DNA of 26,280 bases, from NCBI GenBank assembly GCA_038496445.1, contig JALMLS010000261.1, positions 1-26,280 on the forward strand, written 5' to 3'. Below the pieces are notes generated by a model. That model made no database searches. It had not been told where the DNA came from and was given only the letters and a program-made list of their open reading frames with translations. Source of the stretch: Trichosphaerium sp. ATCC 40318. Lineage: Eukaryota > Discosea > Flabellinia > Trichosidae. The position numbers and the translations under genes are program-made. Below are positions 1-9,780 of this stretch, in pieces. How positions within the stretch are numbered: the first letter of the stretch is position 1; every line of letters starts with the position of its first letter.

Positions 1-525
1 AAAAAAAAAAGAATTCTTCACAACTATTCAGAGTTATCTTTAAAAGGAAAGAAGCGCGCTTACAAGGCTTTTGAAGTACACTTCCTGTTATATCAAACCC
101 ACGCAAGTATTCAATAAGTGACTCGCATGTTTCATCAACTGAAATCAGTTTTTTAAGTTCTGCTTCGTCAAAAGTAGGCAATTCAATGCCCTGTTCTTTA
201 GCTAGCTCAATGATCGTTTTTGCGCTGATACTGCCGTCTAAGCGGAACGTTTAATAAGTAAGGTGTCATAACATGAGCTGGTATAAGCTTTTAAGGCACT
301 TTGGCGCGTGTTGTAATTCTTTGAGGCAAATGCCGTTGAGAATACTTCGTTGCGTTCAAAAACTAACGTACCGAGGTGGCAATGTAACTCAGCCTTTGGT
401 AGAGACTTTATTACGTTAAATGGTATTTTTTGCGCCATCGTTTGTCGTGTAGGTGAATAGGCACGCGTGGTGTTATTAGGTACGTGTCGCGTGCTGATAT
501 GCCGTTTAAACACTTTCCCTAGCAT
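1..525 (-). CDS. Adenosine deaminase, N-terminal part (partial, two exons seen)
   Basis: Adenosine deaminases hydrolyse adenosine to inosine in purine salvage. The gene runs leftwards off the window. Exon 1 (525-372) carries the family start LPKAELHCHL. Exon 2 (237-64) continues as DGSISAKTIIELAKEQG, then FDITGSVLQKP. Joining them restores the zinc-binding HxH signature of the metal-dependent amidohydrolase fold (HCHLDGS). The intron (371-238, 134 bases) begins GTACGT, ends CTTAG and leaves phase 1. A second donor, GTAAGC, starts at 63, so the remaining exons are outside. Translation could begin at the ATG at 525, which adds a basic 29-residue leader, or at MAQKIPFNVIKSLPK (438), which resembles the usual family start. 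The later catalytic residues (Glu, His, Asp) are not in the window, so activity cannot be judged. The family call is firm; the subtype (ADA or ADA-like) is open. Confidence 0.88.
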
Positions 526-1383
526 ACAAAACGAAATGTGATGCTTTTATTGAAATTGTGAGAATCTGCGTTGACTTTCTTATTGATCCCCAACACCTGT
601 TAAAGCACTCTGAAGGATGGACAATGTTATAAGTGGTCTCGCTATTCTACCTGCAGTGAGTATAAGCTCTATTTAAGCACTTTTATTCGTATAAATCAAA
701 AAGCCGGCTAAACATGTATAGATATACTTTGTACGTAGCCTAGATTTTGAAATTGGGGATAGAAAAGAATACGCGTACAATACATTTATTGTAGTGCAAA
801 GCATTCTCGCACTGTGTATTGCGTACATATATTGGAGTATACGCAGTACTAGGGATCAAAGAAGTGTTTCTCTCACTGTACGCATTGTCACATTATTGTA
901 CAATTTTTAAACTCAGTGCACGTCACTTGTTACGCCATGTGTACCACTATACGGTACTTTCAACGCGAATTTAACTATGCCACGTCAGTCACTTGTAAAC
1001 ACCATCAAAACTTTCCCCAAATGACTTAAATATACCACCAGAGTACTAATAAATACAATAGAAAAACATTTGGGGCCAACAAATAAAGAAAGAAATTATT
1101 ACGGTTTTTGAGTATGACTCAAGAGAGTTTATGAAATTAGCCTTTGGGTACGCCTATACAACATACTTTATTACTATTTTCACTACTTTCTTTCCTTTAA
1201 AATCCAAAAATCATCATCAGTCAGTTTTTGTTCAATTTTCAACTTTCGTCAACGAAGACACGTCAGTTTTGTATCTTTACGCGATTTATTGACTTTACAT
1301 CAATATAATTTTTTTATACCTGGATTGATTATTGCTTTTTTATTATTTACTAACTTGCTATTAGCTTTCTGTTATCTTTGGGT
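526..1383. other. Intergenic region with an imperfect hairpin
   Basis: I see no coding exon here. An imperfect inverted repeat pairs 775-797 with 809-826; the arms share GTAC, AATACA and AGTGC blocks. It sits in an AT-rich region rich in GTAC words. The stretch holds the 5' flank of the adenosine deaminase gene and the upstream region of the gene starting near 1384. Confidence 0.4.
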
Positions 1384-1939
1384 ATGATTTTCTGGGGTAC
1401 AGTAAAATGGCCTGAAGTTGTAGCTACCTTCGCAGCAACCCAGTGTGTTATAAGTATGTCAAAACCTCGAAAAATCTAAACTACTACATGCCTCTATTGT
1501 AGAAGTAGTGACTACTGCTATCGCAGTACTGTTATTTCAAACAATTGCGCAATTAGAGCAAAAAAATCACAAACCCTTTTTTGCCTATTTTATATAATTT
1601 TTGACATTACTTGTAGTACCTTTCAGAACGTTTAAATCCAACCTCTTCAAATCGCATATACTTGGCTGGAACATACCTAGACCATTCCCTCAACCACCTT
1701 CACCTTTTAAGCAAATGTGGAGCGAGATGAAAAAGGAGTTACAATCTCTTGACCCTAACGCAAAAACGCCTCGTGGTAGTAAGAAAAAATCAGCAAAGAA
1801 GCCAAAAGCTGGTGATGTTGCTGCAATACGCAAAAGACAAAAACAAAACCAAATAGCAGTTGAAGAAAAGGATAAAATAGACAGACAACTAAGAGCAGCA
1901 AAGGGACATAAAACGAGCAATCGTAAAAAAGTGAACTAA
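1384..1939 (+). CDS. Small protein with Lys-rich C-terminus, two-exon model
   Basis: I do not recognise the family. The model joins exon 1 (1384-1453), which begins MIFWGTVKWPEVVATFAATQ, to exon 2 (1617-1939). The intron (1454-1616) has donor GTATGT and acceptor TTGTAG, and both sides are phase 1. The product would be about 130 residues: a hydrophobic N-terminus, a proline-rich segment (WNIPRPFPQPPSPF), and a strongly basic, probably helical tail (KKKSAKKPKAGDVAAIRKRQ). The tail ORF is clearly coding-like in composition; the first exon and its join are less certain. The putative intron contains another open stretch (1503-1590) that could be an extra or alternative exon, but I found no phase-consistent way to use it. 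The basic tail would suit nucleic-acid binding or a membrane-proximal anchor; this is only inference. Confidence 0.5.
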
Positions 1940-2290
1940 TAACAAAAATCTCGTGTGGGTACAAAAAAAAAGTATCCACAAAAAAAGAAAAAATAATCCA
2001 AAAAACACTGCATTAGAAAGTGTCAATAACGAATAAAAAAACCCCGCTAGCGCGTACCACACCAAAAACAGAGTTTTTCTGCGTAGTATTTTTTTTTTCT
2101 GAACTTTTAAAGGTTTTAATCATTAACCGGCACTATTGCACTTTTTGTAACTTGTGGCTGTATAGCACTGTACTAAAGAGTGCTATGAGAGTGTATTGCC
2201 TTAATAATGCGCTGTCAAACCATTTTGGCAAAAAAAGTTGTCAAAATACTTCAAACAACATTAAAGCGGACAAATAAGAACTACAACAAG
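1940..2290. other. Intergenic, AT-rich
   Basis: No exon is supported. The stretch is the 3' flank of the upstream gene and the 5' flank of the coiled-coil gene. Short open frames inside it show no protein-like composition. Confidence 0.4.
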
Positions 2291-3027
2291 ATGGAAAAGA
2301 AAAGTAAAGGGGTACCAAACAAACAGCGTACCCTAAAGTTGGAAAAAAGGGTTTCAGTAGAAGAAGGGTTAAATGGTGCTAATTCGCTGGAAAATCGTGG
2401 AAAGACATCAACAAAGTCTAAACGACCAAACACTAGCCGGTACAATCGATTTTTTGCTCTATTTTGGTAGTAACGCTCTTTACGATACAGGAGACGTTCC
2501 AAGCGTATGGCTTCTTCTGATGGGACATTAAAAACTGATCTCGCCTCGTTCAGATTAGTTATAAAGACAGAATTCGCTTGCATCGCAGAGCAAATACGTG
2601 AAGAGAACAGGGAGCTTAAAGAATTAATTGTGAGCTTGACAGAAAAGGTAGTTGATGTAAAAATGTTACAAGGCAAGAAAATAACGTTTTATAGGTCGAC
2701 CAACAATCACAATCAATACAGTTAATGAGCGACGAAATAATAGAAATGAGAAATAGTGCATTGTACGTTGTGCTCGCCTAAAAAGTAGTTTGACCTATTC
2801 GCTTGCTTATCCTACGCGTATAGAACAACTCCAGGTCGATCTAGACCATCTAATGTCTCTTTTGAACGGCCGTCTCCACGAGACTCCAGAGGTAATCTAA
2901 AACCTTTGTCAGTTCCTCTTATAACCATGTTAACCCTCTTTTAGTCGTAAAATCGCAATCAACGACATTCAGCCCACTCAAAAAAACAAAGACTGTTAAA
3001 CCAAAGAAAGAGAACAAGAAACCTTAG
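2291..3027 (+). CDS. Coiled-coil protein with basic ends, five exons
   Basis: Five exons keep one frame: 2291-2439, 2491-2647, 2695-2762, 2824-2891 and 2945-3027, giving about 174 residues. The introns are 47-61 bases, with donors GTACAA, GTAGTT, GTACGT and GTAATC and AG acceptors; all phases match. The N-terminus (MEKKSKGVPNKQRTLKLEKR) and C-terminus (KKTKTVKPKKENKKP) are rich in Lys/Arg. The middle (roughly residues 65-125) has the heptad pattern of a coiled coil, for example IAEQIREENRELKELIVSL followed by QSQSIQLMSDEIIEMR. A Ser/Pro/Arg-rich linker (TTPGRSRPSNVSFERPSPR) follows. No enzyme motif is visible. The charge pattern would suit a nuclear or cytoskeletal adaptor, but I do not recognise a family. 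Exon phase agreement and sustained coiled-coil character make this a real gene; the exact last exon is the least certain part. Confidence 0.68.
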
Positions 3028-3127
3028 TAAGTACTGATGAGCATTAAGCATGAAAACAAAGGTTTTCTATTTTTTATGAAATTAAACGAAACTAAAGGCT
3101 AATCTCTCGGCTTACACATTTTGATAG

Positions 3128-3336
3128 CGCCTTACGTAAAACCCACTCAAGTACTCCATCAATTAATGTGAGTAAAAAATCTAAAAAGAAGAAAAAAGAT
3201 GATCAAGGTTACTCAAGGTACGCACCTGTTTGTGACACGTGCAAAAAAAAAGTCTTTTAGATTTTTTGTATTGTTGTTTTTGACGGCTTGCTTCTATGTC
3301 TATCATTTGTTCTACAACACTACGCATTCATTTTAA
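3128..3336 (+). other. Coding-like segments with a transmembrane helix, not assigned
   Basis: A Lys-rich segment (3128-3217, including INVSKKSKKKKKDDQGYS) joins through a 43-base intron (3218-3260, GTACGC to TTTTAG) to a hydrophobic segment RFFVLLFLTACFYVYHLFYN, which stops at 3334-3336. This reads like a cytosolic basic region followed by a membrane helix. No convincing ATG was found. It may be a separate small membrane protein or the 5' part of the downstream LRR gene. A possible splice from GTTCTA to the acceptor after ACAATAG near 3369 would lead into the LRR frame. Confidence 0.35.
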
Positions 3337-5668
3337 CAAAGGCATTAATACTAATGAAGTCAACAATAGCGAACCTCCAAAGACAAGAAAGAATAGCTCT
3401 GATGCGACTTTCTTTAAAAAAGTAAGTATTAAATTGATGTTGTTTGTCTGTTTGTTTATTGGTTTTAATTGGTATACAGCTCATGCGTGGTATGTCAAGT
3501 AAAGAGAAAAAAGTACTAGATAATCTACACGAGAAACTAGAAGCACATCGAAAGCAATCAATTTCAGGTAAGAACGAAAGAGCTCTTTCAGTTCTTTATT
3601 ACTTTCTCTTTTTGTATCTTTGATTATTAACTTTTCTTATAGAGGATAGATCACCTTTCGCAATTGGGCATTTACATCCTAATTCGCCTAGAAGCCCTTC
3701 TCCTCTATCACCTGATGCTTCACTTACGGTTACTGCTAAGATAAACAACAGCCAACTTAACATGGAGTGTACGCTCTGCTCTTAACCTACCTTTCTTCTT
3801 TTTCTTTAAAACTAACATTTTCTTAACAGCGCATGGGCTTTCTTTTATACCAGCAACAGTACTGGTTAAATCACAAGATATACAAAGCTTACAACTAGCA
3901 AAAAATAAGTTTGTTAAGTTCCCAAACTTAACATCTTTCAACTTTCTCACAGAGCTTGATCTATCTCATAATATGATAGAAGTCGCTACTGGTTCTATAT
4001 CAAGTCTAAGTAACCTCACAAGTCTTAAGTAAGTACACTAAAGAAAGCAAAGAAATCGAAGAAACCCAATAACTTGCTTTATTTTCTCAAAATCTCATTT
4101 TTTGTTAGGTTGGAAGACAACTCTCTTTACGCACTCTCTGCAGATATTAAAAACTTGAAACAGTTGAGAAGACTATTTCTGGGGGATAATGACTTAGGAC
4201 CAAATATACCAGATGTCATTCTTCACTTAACAGCGTTGACAGAGTTAGAATTGTTGTAAGTGGTTTTTTTTTTCCATTTTTTTTCTTTTCTGATGTACAT
4301 CTTTTTTAGCGCCAATTCTCTTCGTATGATACCTGCTGGTATCTCACAATTATCCAATTTGGAGTTCTTGAATATGTCACAAAACCACTTGGAACACCTT
4401 GGCGGTGGTGTTGCTAACTTAACCCAATTGCGGCGCCTTGATGTTAGAGAAAATAGGCTAGTGCAGTTACCTTCAAAAATAAGTAACCTCTCCTTGTACG
4501 TTATTTGATCATTACTTCCGAGCTTCCTATAACCTTTCTGTGGTTCTTACTCTCAATCCTAGATTAAAGACACTTAATGTGTCAAACAATAACTTGACAC
4601 TGCTGCCTTCATCTCTATCTGAGTGTAATCATGTTTTCAAAGGACTTGATATTTCTGATAATCCATTCGTGGATCCAATGATAGTAGAGCAATATAATGC
4701 AAGTCCAATGGCTTTATTGACTTATTTGCGTATCTTGCATAAGAGTACGTACTCTACTTGTTGGTGTTGTCTTTAAGCAAAGTCTTTTTTACTTTGGTTG
4801 TCTAATGTTAATTTTTTTTTAGAGAATGCTGAGCAACCACCATCTCATGGCGAGTATACTTTATCAGCATACTCTTCAGGTCTTGATACTGATGTTGCAG
4901 ATGATATGAAGATACACACTGATTCTAATGATAACAGTGAGGATGACAGTGGTACTGATACTGTACGTACAATGCTTGTGTAATTTTTTCCGATTTTTTA
5001 TTGCTTTCTCGTCTTGTTGTGTATGAAGGACTGTCATATTTTAACCTTCAACTGTGTAAAGTCTATAGCATGGTGTTACATACTTTCACAAGCTGTATTT
5101 GTTTATGTTGTAGTGTTTTTGACTAATATTTGCTCTGTTTAGAGTATTATAGATAATCCCAGTTACAATAATAAATTACGATCTCTTGTTGTATGGACAA
5201 GAGAGGCTTTAGAGAATAACTTACAACCAGTTATTAAAACTTTATCTCAAAGTGTATTTAAGAGTAAGACAAAACGTCAAGCAGTAGTATCAACAATACA
5301 AAACATCGGCAGGGTACACAAACACATAAGGACAACATTCGCTTTTTTGTTTGTGCATGGGGTTTCTTTTCTGATTTTTTTCTTAGATTTTTGTTAACAA
5401 CTCAAGTTTGATTCCTGGAGAGAAAAGTCGTTGTGAAGTGCTTCTTGGTATTGAGTCTGTTGATAAGAGTGCTCAGACACATCATATATATAGATGTTGG
5501 GAGATTATTGATGATATTATGGAGAGTATGGGTGAGTTACTTGACGAACCTATAACAAGTGATGCAAAAGTTGAACAAACTCTAAAGTTAATTAATGCAA
5601 CAAAAGAGATTTTGGACTTATTAGCTGAATGTGCTACTACGACAGGAATTAATGCTTTTGATAATTGA
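3296..5668 (+). CDS. Leucine-rich-repeat protein, about ten exons
   Basis: Ten exons stay in phase: 3296-3421, 3480-3567, 3643-3768, 3830-4028, 4109-4255, 4310-4495, 4563-4744, 4823-4962, 5143-5313 and 5387-5668, about 548 residues. Introns are 54-180 bases, with donors GTAAGT/GTAAGA/GTACGT and T-rich AG acceptors. The centre carries typical LRRs of about 23 residues, for example LQLAKNKFVKFPNLTSFNFL, LKLEDNSLYALSADI, LNMSQNHLEHLGGGVANL and LNVSNNNLTLLPSSL. This arrangement resembles intracellular Ras-associated or plant PIRL-type LRR proteins that act as protein-binding scaffolds. After the LRRs come an acidic Ser/Asp linker (TDSNDNSEDDSGTD) and a helical C-terminal domain of about 150 residues that I do not recognise. 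The start is uncertain: ATG at 3296, or at 3483/3492 (MRGMSSKEKK), or further exons upstream. The body from 3483 onward is firm. Confidence 0.82.
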
Positions 5669-6604
5669 GAGAGAAAAATATACCCTTTATATTGATATCA
5701 AGGATTGAAATCAAAAGTGTAAAATAGTGAAATAAAGATAACATTAGATAAAAAAAAACCATGTTGTTTTTTTCCAGTAGTTCACTCTTGTTCAATATCT
5801 TCCTTAGTGTATTCATAAAGAACTCTATTAAAATCCTGACAGCTAGAGGATATTGGAAGTACAATAACAAGTTTGTTTTGAAATGATATTGCTCAAAGGT
5901 GGGCCTATGGTCACCCTTAAAAGAGCATGCCTAAATCTACATTTCCGTTGACATTGTGTTTGTTTTACCTGGTGCAACGCTGTCAACAACAGCTATCCTG
6001 TATAAACTTAAACTAACTGTTTTGTTAATGCCGTTGATAGGAACATGTTAATAAAACATTGTAAAGGAAGTGTCAGTTTTTATTGAGTGTTCTTTTTTAC
6101 AGCACTACTTTGTCTGCACCATGCGAGTTTGAAGTGCTACTTTTTCAGGTTATGTACCTATGTTTGAGATTAGGTAAACAATCAATGCTATCCTTTGATA
6201 TCTGAGGACGTTTTTCGATTGTGAGAAAGAAAACAGATTCCAACTGCTCGACGTCTTTAGAACTAATCATAGGGCAATTAATAAATTAACATCAATAGCA
6301 CCTGACATTGCTTTAATGCATTCATATGTAATATTATTCCCTGAACATTCAATAGTGTAACCCAGTGATTGCTTGTATACCTTCTACTGTAACTGACTTA
6401 CATCTCACCAACAGTTTCTGGTTTTTCCAAGTATAAAGTCATATTTCAAAAAAACAACTATTTATTTAGACTTAATTTCGAAAGGGTACGCTGTATTGAA
6501 AAAAAGAGCTTGTTGGGTAAATAATAGTCCATTGGTTTAATGGTAGATAGATGTGGAGAGTTGTATTGAGTGTTTTGAGATCGCTCTTTTTGTAGTCAAA
6601 CAAA
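5669..6604. other. Intergenic, convergent gene ends
   Basis: About 0.9 kb between the end of the LRR gene (+) and the end of the F-box gene (-). It is AT-rich with many stops in all frames. I see no RNA gene, repeat array or coding exon. Confidence 0.45.
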
Positions 6605-8116
6605 TCACCAAGAAAAAGCTCGCTTGTTCATTAAGGTTTCAGATATGTTTTTACAACGCTTTAGGCTTATCCTTTTAACATCACCCAAACTATTAATGGC
6701 ACCTTCAGTAATATTATCATTGCCAACAAGGCTTAATTTATGTGCATCCATAAAAACTTTAATCCCTTCATCAGTTACTAAAGGACATCCTCGGAGACAT
6801 ACATTCCTTGCTCCACCGAGATACTTAACGCCTTCATCAGTAATTAGATTACATCCTCTCAATGATATGGTTTTGACGCCTCCAAGAGCCTTGATGCCTT
6901 CGTCAGTGACTTTCAAACATCCGTATAAACAAATAGAGTTGACACCTCCGAGATGCTTTATACCTTCACTAGAAACATTAACACATCCTTTGAGATTAAT
7001 CTCTTGGACTCCAGAAAGTGATTTAATAGCCTCATCACTCACAAATATCCTATTCTTTAAGTTGATAATCTTAACACCACTCAAAGCCTTGATACCTTCA
7101 TTTATGTCAATAGTATTCGTATGTTTAAAACTCAAATCGATTGAATGAACACCAGCAAGTGCAGCAATACCAACACTAGTTATCTTTTTACAATTTGGTA
7201 GACTTATAGTGTGAACGCCAGAAAGAGCTTCAAGTCCGTAATCAGTAATATGCCTAGGTGGGTACATTTTCTGTACACCTTTGAACGCTCTTATACCTTC
7301 GTCAGTAACATTCTTCAAAGCGCTCATCTCGACAACTCTAGCTCCTTTAAAAGCCATCATACATCTATCAGTTAACTTTGTATTGCATCCAAAATAAATA
7401 ACACTCGCTCCACCAAGAGGTATCAAATCATCATCTGAGAATCTATTTGAGCCTGTAATGAACTCATCTACTCCAGCCAACTGTTTATAAGCAGAAATTG
7501 GTCCCTGTAGCTGAGGTAATGCTAATTTCTTTGCGCCCTTTAAATACTGTAGTATTCTAGTTGAAAGACCGTAACACCTTAGTATAAGGCTCTCAATACA
7601 CTTTAAGTAAGAGATACCTTTATCTGTAATTTTATAACTTGATACGCTCAAACACTTGACACGTGGAATATGCTTCAACCCTTCATCTGAGATATATTTG
7701 CAACGCATCAGGTTAATTGTATGTACGTTTGATAAGTGACATAGATGGTCATTTGTTACTGATGTACCACTCAAGTCAATAGTATGTAGATTAGACATAA
7801 GGCGAAAAGAGTCACTTGAAGGTATGGAGTAACATGCAAAGTTTAAGGAGTTTGCTTTCGCTAATATTTTTGCAGCATCTTCTCCATAATAGCTGTAAAG
7901 TTCAATCTCTACTTTGAAATGTGCGTTCTTAAGTGTCTTGAAATACTTCTCTATGCAATCTATTTGTGAAAGGCTGGTTATAGACGCTGTTACGTATCCC
8001 ATAGAGTTACGCATAAAGTTTGTCATTTTCCAGCACGTTTTAGTTAATAAACCCCATTCATAGCGTTGAAGGAACGTAAGAATGTGTTCTAGAATATCGG
8101 GGAAGAGGTTGATCAA
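6605..8116 (-). CDS. F-box and leucine-rich-repeat protein, intronless
   Basis: A single 503-residue ORF. The N-terminus INLFPDILEHILTFLQRYEW with TCWKMTNF fits an F-box, the Skp1-binding motif of SCF ubiquitin ligases. From about residue 105 to the end there are roughly 18 LRRs of 23-27 residues, of the cysteine-containing F-box type. They have a recurring core (L-x-G-V-H/K-T-I-x-L-x-x-C) followed by ITDEGIKAL. Several late repeats are nearly alike (EGIKALGGVKTISLRGC, EGIKHLGGVNSICLYGC), which points to recent internal duplication. The repeats would form the substrate-binding solenoid; the target is unknown. Unlike most genes here it has no intron. Very similar repeat styles are known from amoebae and their giant viruses, so viral exchange is possible but not shown. 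The first ATG at 8116 is right at the F-box and is the natural start. Confidence 0.88.
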   Translation of the reverse strand: MINLFPDILEHILTFLQRYEWGLLTKTCWKMTNFMRNSMGYVTASITSLSQIDCIEKYFKTLKNAHFKVEIELYSYYGEDAAKILAKANSLNFACYSIPSSDSFRLMSNLHTIDLSGTSVTNDHLCHLSNVHTINLMRCKYISDEGLKHIPRVKCLSVSSYKITDKGISYLKCIESLILRCYGLSTRILQYLKGAKKLALPQLQGPISAYKQLAGVDEFITGSNRFSDDDLIPLGGASVIYFGCNTKLTDRCMMAFKGARVVEMSALKNVTDEGIRAFKGVQKMYPPRHITDYGLEALSGVHTISLPNCKKITSVGIAALAGVHSIDLSFKHTNTIDINEGIKALSGVKIINLKNRIFVSDEAIKSLSGVQEINLKGCVNVSSEGIKHLGGVNSICLYGCLKVTDEGIKALGGVKTISLRGCNLITDEGVKYLGGARNVCLRGCPLVTDEGIKVFMDAHKLSLVGNDNITEGAINSLGDVKRISLKRCKNISETLMNKRAFSW

Positions 8117-8552
8117 GTTTTGATTGTCATTTGCTTCATTTTGATCTGACGCGTCTCTATAAGTGCGTTAGTGGCGTATGGGAGCGATAAAAGATGCTGG
8201 CGAAGGTAAGTAAGCGAACCAGAACAAACACAAGTAATGTTGCTAAAATTAGCAGCTGGCAGCATAACATGCGACAAGGAACGTTAAATAAGATACAAAG
8301 CGGAATGCGGTCGACGGTAAAGGTCTTTTCCCAAAAAATCTCCGTGCCTGTTAGTTTGGTTGCTTGATAGCTCCGCCATTTCTGGAAAGCAATAAAATCG
8401 GGATTAGAAGCACACTTGCGATTTTATTCCTAAGTTGTCACACAGCATCCAAAAACGCGTTTCGAAGTCAACCTCGGTCACGAGGTAAGAAAACACGTGC
8501 CTTCTTAGGGTGCTTTATAATCATTAATTGCGCACCTATACTATGTGACCTG
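8117..8552. other. Intergenic, 5' flank of the F-box gene
   Basis: No supported gene. The open frame at 8364-8567 runs into the MITE and has no recognisable domain. The stretch should contain the promoter of the leftward F-box gene. Confidence 0.4.
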
Positions 8553-8555
8553 TTA
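8553..8555. repeat. Left target-site duplication TTA of the MITE
   Basis: TTA directly before the left terminal repeat, matched by TTA at 8841-8843 on the other side. Confidence 0.65.
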
Positions 8556-8840
8556 AGAGATGTTTAGATATCTACAATATCTAGATAATCTAGATAATTT
8601 CGCCAAAACTAGATAATTCACAAGTATCTAGATAATTTAAAATATCTAGATATTATAAAACGTGGTTTCAAATCCCACTTCCTATGGTACAACGTGGTAT
8701 TTGAAACCATATATGAAGGTGCCTTATTTTCGAATATCTAGATAATTTGTAATATCTAGATATTTTTCGCAAAACTAGATATTTCACAAATATCTAGATA
8801 CTGTAAAATATCTAGATATCTCAGATATCTAAACATCTCT
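8556..8840. mobile_element. Tourist/PIF-Harbinger-like MITE (near-palindromic, TTA target duplication)
   Basis: A 285-base non-coding element flanked by TTA at 8553-8555 and 8841-8843. Its ends are inverted copies; the outermost 18 bases AGAGATGTTTAGATATCT match perfectly. The whole element folds on itself: both arms carry about five copies of an (AA)TATCTAGATA(A/T) motif in mirrored order, and the centre pairs GGTTTCAAAT with ATTTGAAACC. A 3-base TTA/TAA duplication is characteristic of PIF/Harbinger-derived Tourist MITEs. It has no ORF, so it would depend on a transposase supplied elsewhere. It lies 13 bases upstream of the MORN ORF start. The class assignment rests on TSD and TIR structure only. 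Confidence 0.75.
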
Positions 8841-8843
8841 TTA
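8841..8843. repeat. Right target-site duplication TTA of the MITE
   Basis: TTA directly after the right terminal repeat, the partner of 8553-8555. Confidence 0.65.
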
Positions 8844-8855
8844 GCAGCAATTTAA

Positions 8856-9131
8856 ATGGATTTTGTAAACCTTACTATACTTCCAGCAGCGCTACAGTTA
8901 GAAGTTACAATATGGCCACTTATAAAAATACGTGGCAACTGCAACAAGGTTTTATTGCAATATAAAAGAACATGGCATCATGTAAATGGTAACGCACATG
9001 GTGAATGCAAGCGTTGGAGCGATAATGGTCAACTGTTAGAACATTGTACATATGGAGCAACTTTTGTTAAGCAGTTCCCGTTCATAGAAAAATTCAATAC
9101 ACTAAGCCATGTGCTTGTACATCAAAAATAG
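8856..9131 (+). CDS. Short MORN_2-repeat protein or gene fragment
   Basis: A 91-residue ORF. Residues about 38-66 contain one and a half MORN_2-like repeats: RTWHHVNGNAHGECKRW then SDNGQLLEHCTYG, matching the W-x-x-x-NG-x-x-HGE-x-x-x-W-x-x-NGQL pattern. MORN_2 proteins usually carry many such repeats, often with an F-box, so this looks like a short remnant. The ATG lies just after the MITE and is preceded in frame by TAA, so the ORF does not extend through the element. After CTYG the sequence ATFVKQFPF no longer fits the repeat; part of that stretch recurs inverted at 9757-9780, suggesting a rearrangement broke the repeat array here. It may be expressed as a small protein or be a pseudogene fragment. 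Confidence 0.5.
   Translation: MDFVNLTILPAALQLEVTIWPLIKIRGNCNKVLLQYKRTWHHVNGNAHGECKRWSDNGQLLEHCTYGATFVKQFPFIEKFNTLSHVLVHQK
9055..9078 (+). repeat. 24-base inverted repeat, copy 1
   Basis: Identical to the reverse complement of 9757-9780. It lies inside the MORN ORF (codons for GATFVKQF). Confidence 0.7.
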
Positions 9132-9756
9132 TGTTATGTCTTGTAGCTACATGGTTGTAGGTGTGTTATGCCAGAAGTTTGGTGCCAGATGCCAAAATAT
9201 GTTTGTAGACGTACATTTGTAACAACAATGCCGTAAAACTGTTCCGCTAATGTGTTAATTGCAAAAAAAGAAGTGACAGTTGTAATAATTGCTTTTAGTC
9301 AGCGTAATTGGTTGCTTTTAAAGCTTTTCCAATAAGGACGACAAATCAAGCAACGGCAGCCAAACATAGCTGAAAGGATATAATCTTATGTGATCTGTAA
9401 AATGGTACGTTTAGGCAGCCGTTGGTTCATTTGTCTTGAAATAGTAGAGTTTTTTTATTAAACAGTCACAAAAATCCGTGTAAGTATCTACAAACCAGTA
9501 CCTGCGCGTAGGGTAGTACATACATACAATATTTGTATGCTAAAGCTAAAATACACTTGTGACGCTTTTGTAAGCCTTGGTATTCAAATAACAAGTACTG
9601 TGATCTTTTGTGCAATAGATGCCTTAATTTCAAGGCTGTGTATAGGTGTCAAACAGAGAAAAATGATTAAATATGGAACAGAAAAAAAATTTTCAGTGAT
9701 TATGAGCTTGTTTAATTTTTCTTGACGCTACAACTCCACAAACAACAAAAAGACAA
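9132..9756. other. Unassigned sequence between MORN remnants
   Basis: I see no gene. The 62-codon ORF at 9537-9725 shows no domain. This may be decayed DNA between two parts of a broken MORN-type gene. Confidence 0.35.
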
Positions 9757-9780
9757 GGAACTGCTTAACAAAAGTTGCTC
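9757..9780 (-). repeat. 24-base inverted repeat, copy 2
   Basis: Reverse complement of 9055-9078 with no mismatch. It directly precedes the degraded MORN-like stretch at 9780-9954. Confidence 0.7.

Noticed and set aside
5649-5870. 73-codon minus-strand frame with hydrophobic stretches
   Set aside because: It overlaps the LRR gene end and consists of AT-rich low-complexity codons.
6624-7148. 174-codon plus-strand frame
   Set aside because: It is antisense to the LRR repeats of the F-box gene; its regular pattern mirrors those repeats.
8661-8678. tRNA T-arm or B-box-like GTGGTTTCAAATCCCAC in the MITE centre
   Set aside because: There is an extra T against the B-box, no A-box or acceptor stem, and the match is explained by the central palindrome.
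8570-8830. CRISPR-like regular repeats
   Set aside because: The TCTAGATA units are mirrored around a centre and irregularly spaced, in a eukaryotic context; the TIR and TTA duplication fit a MITE.
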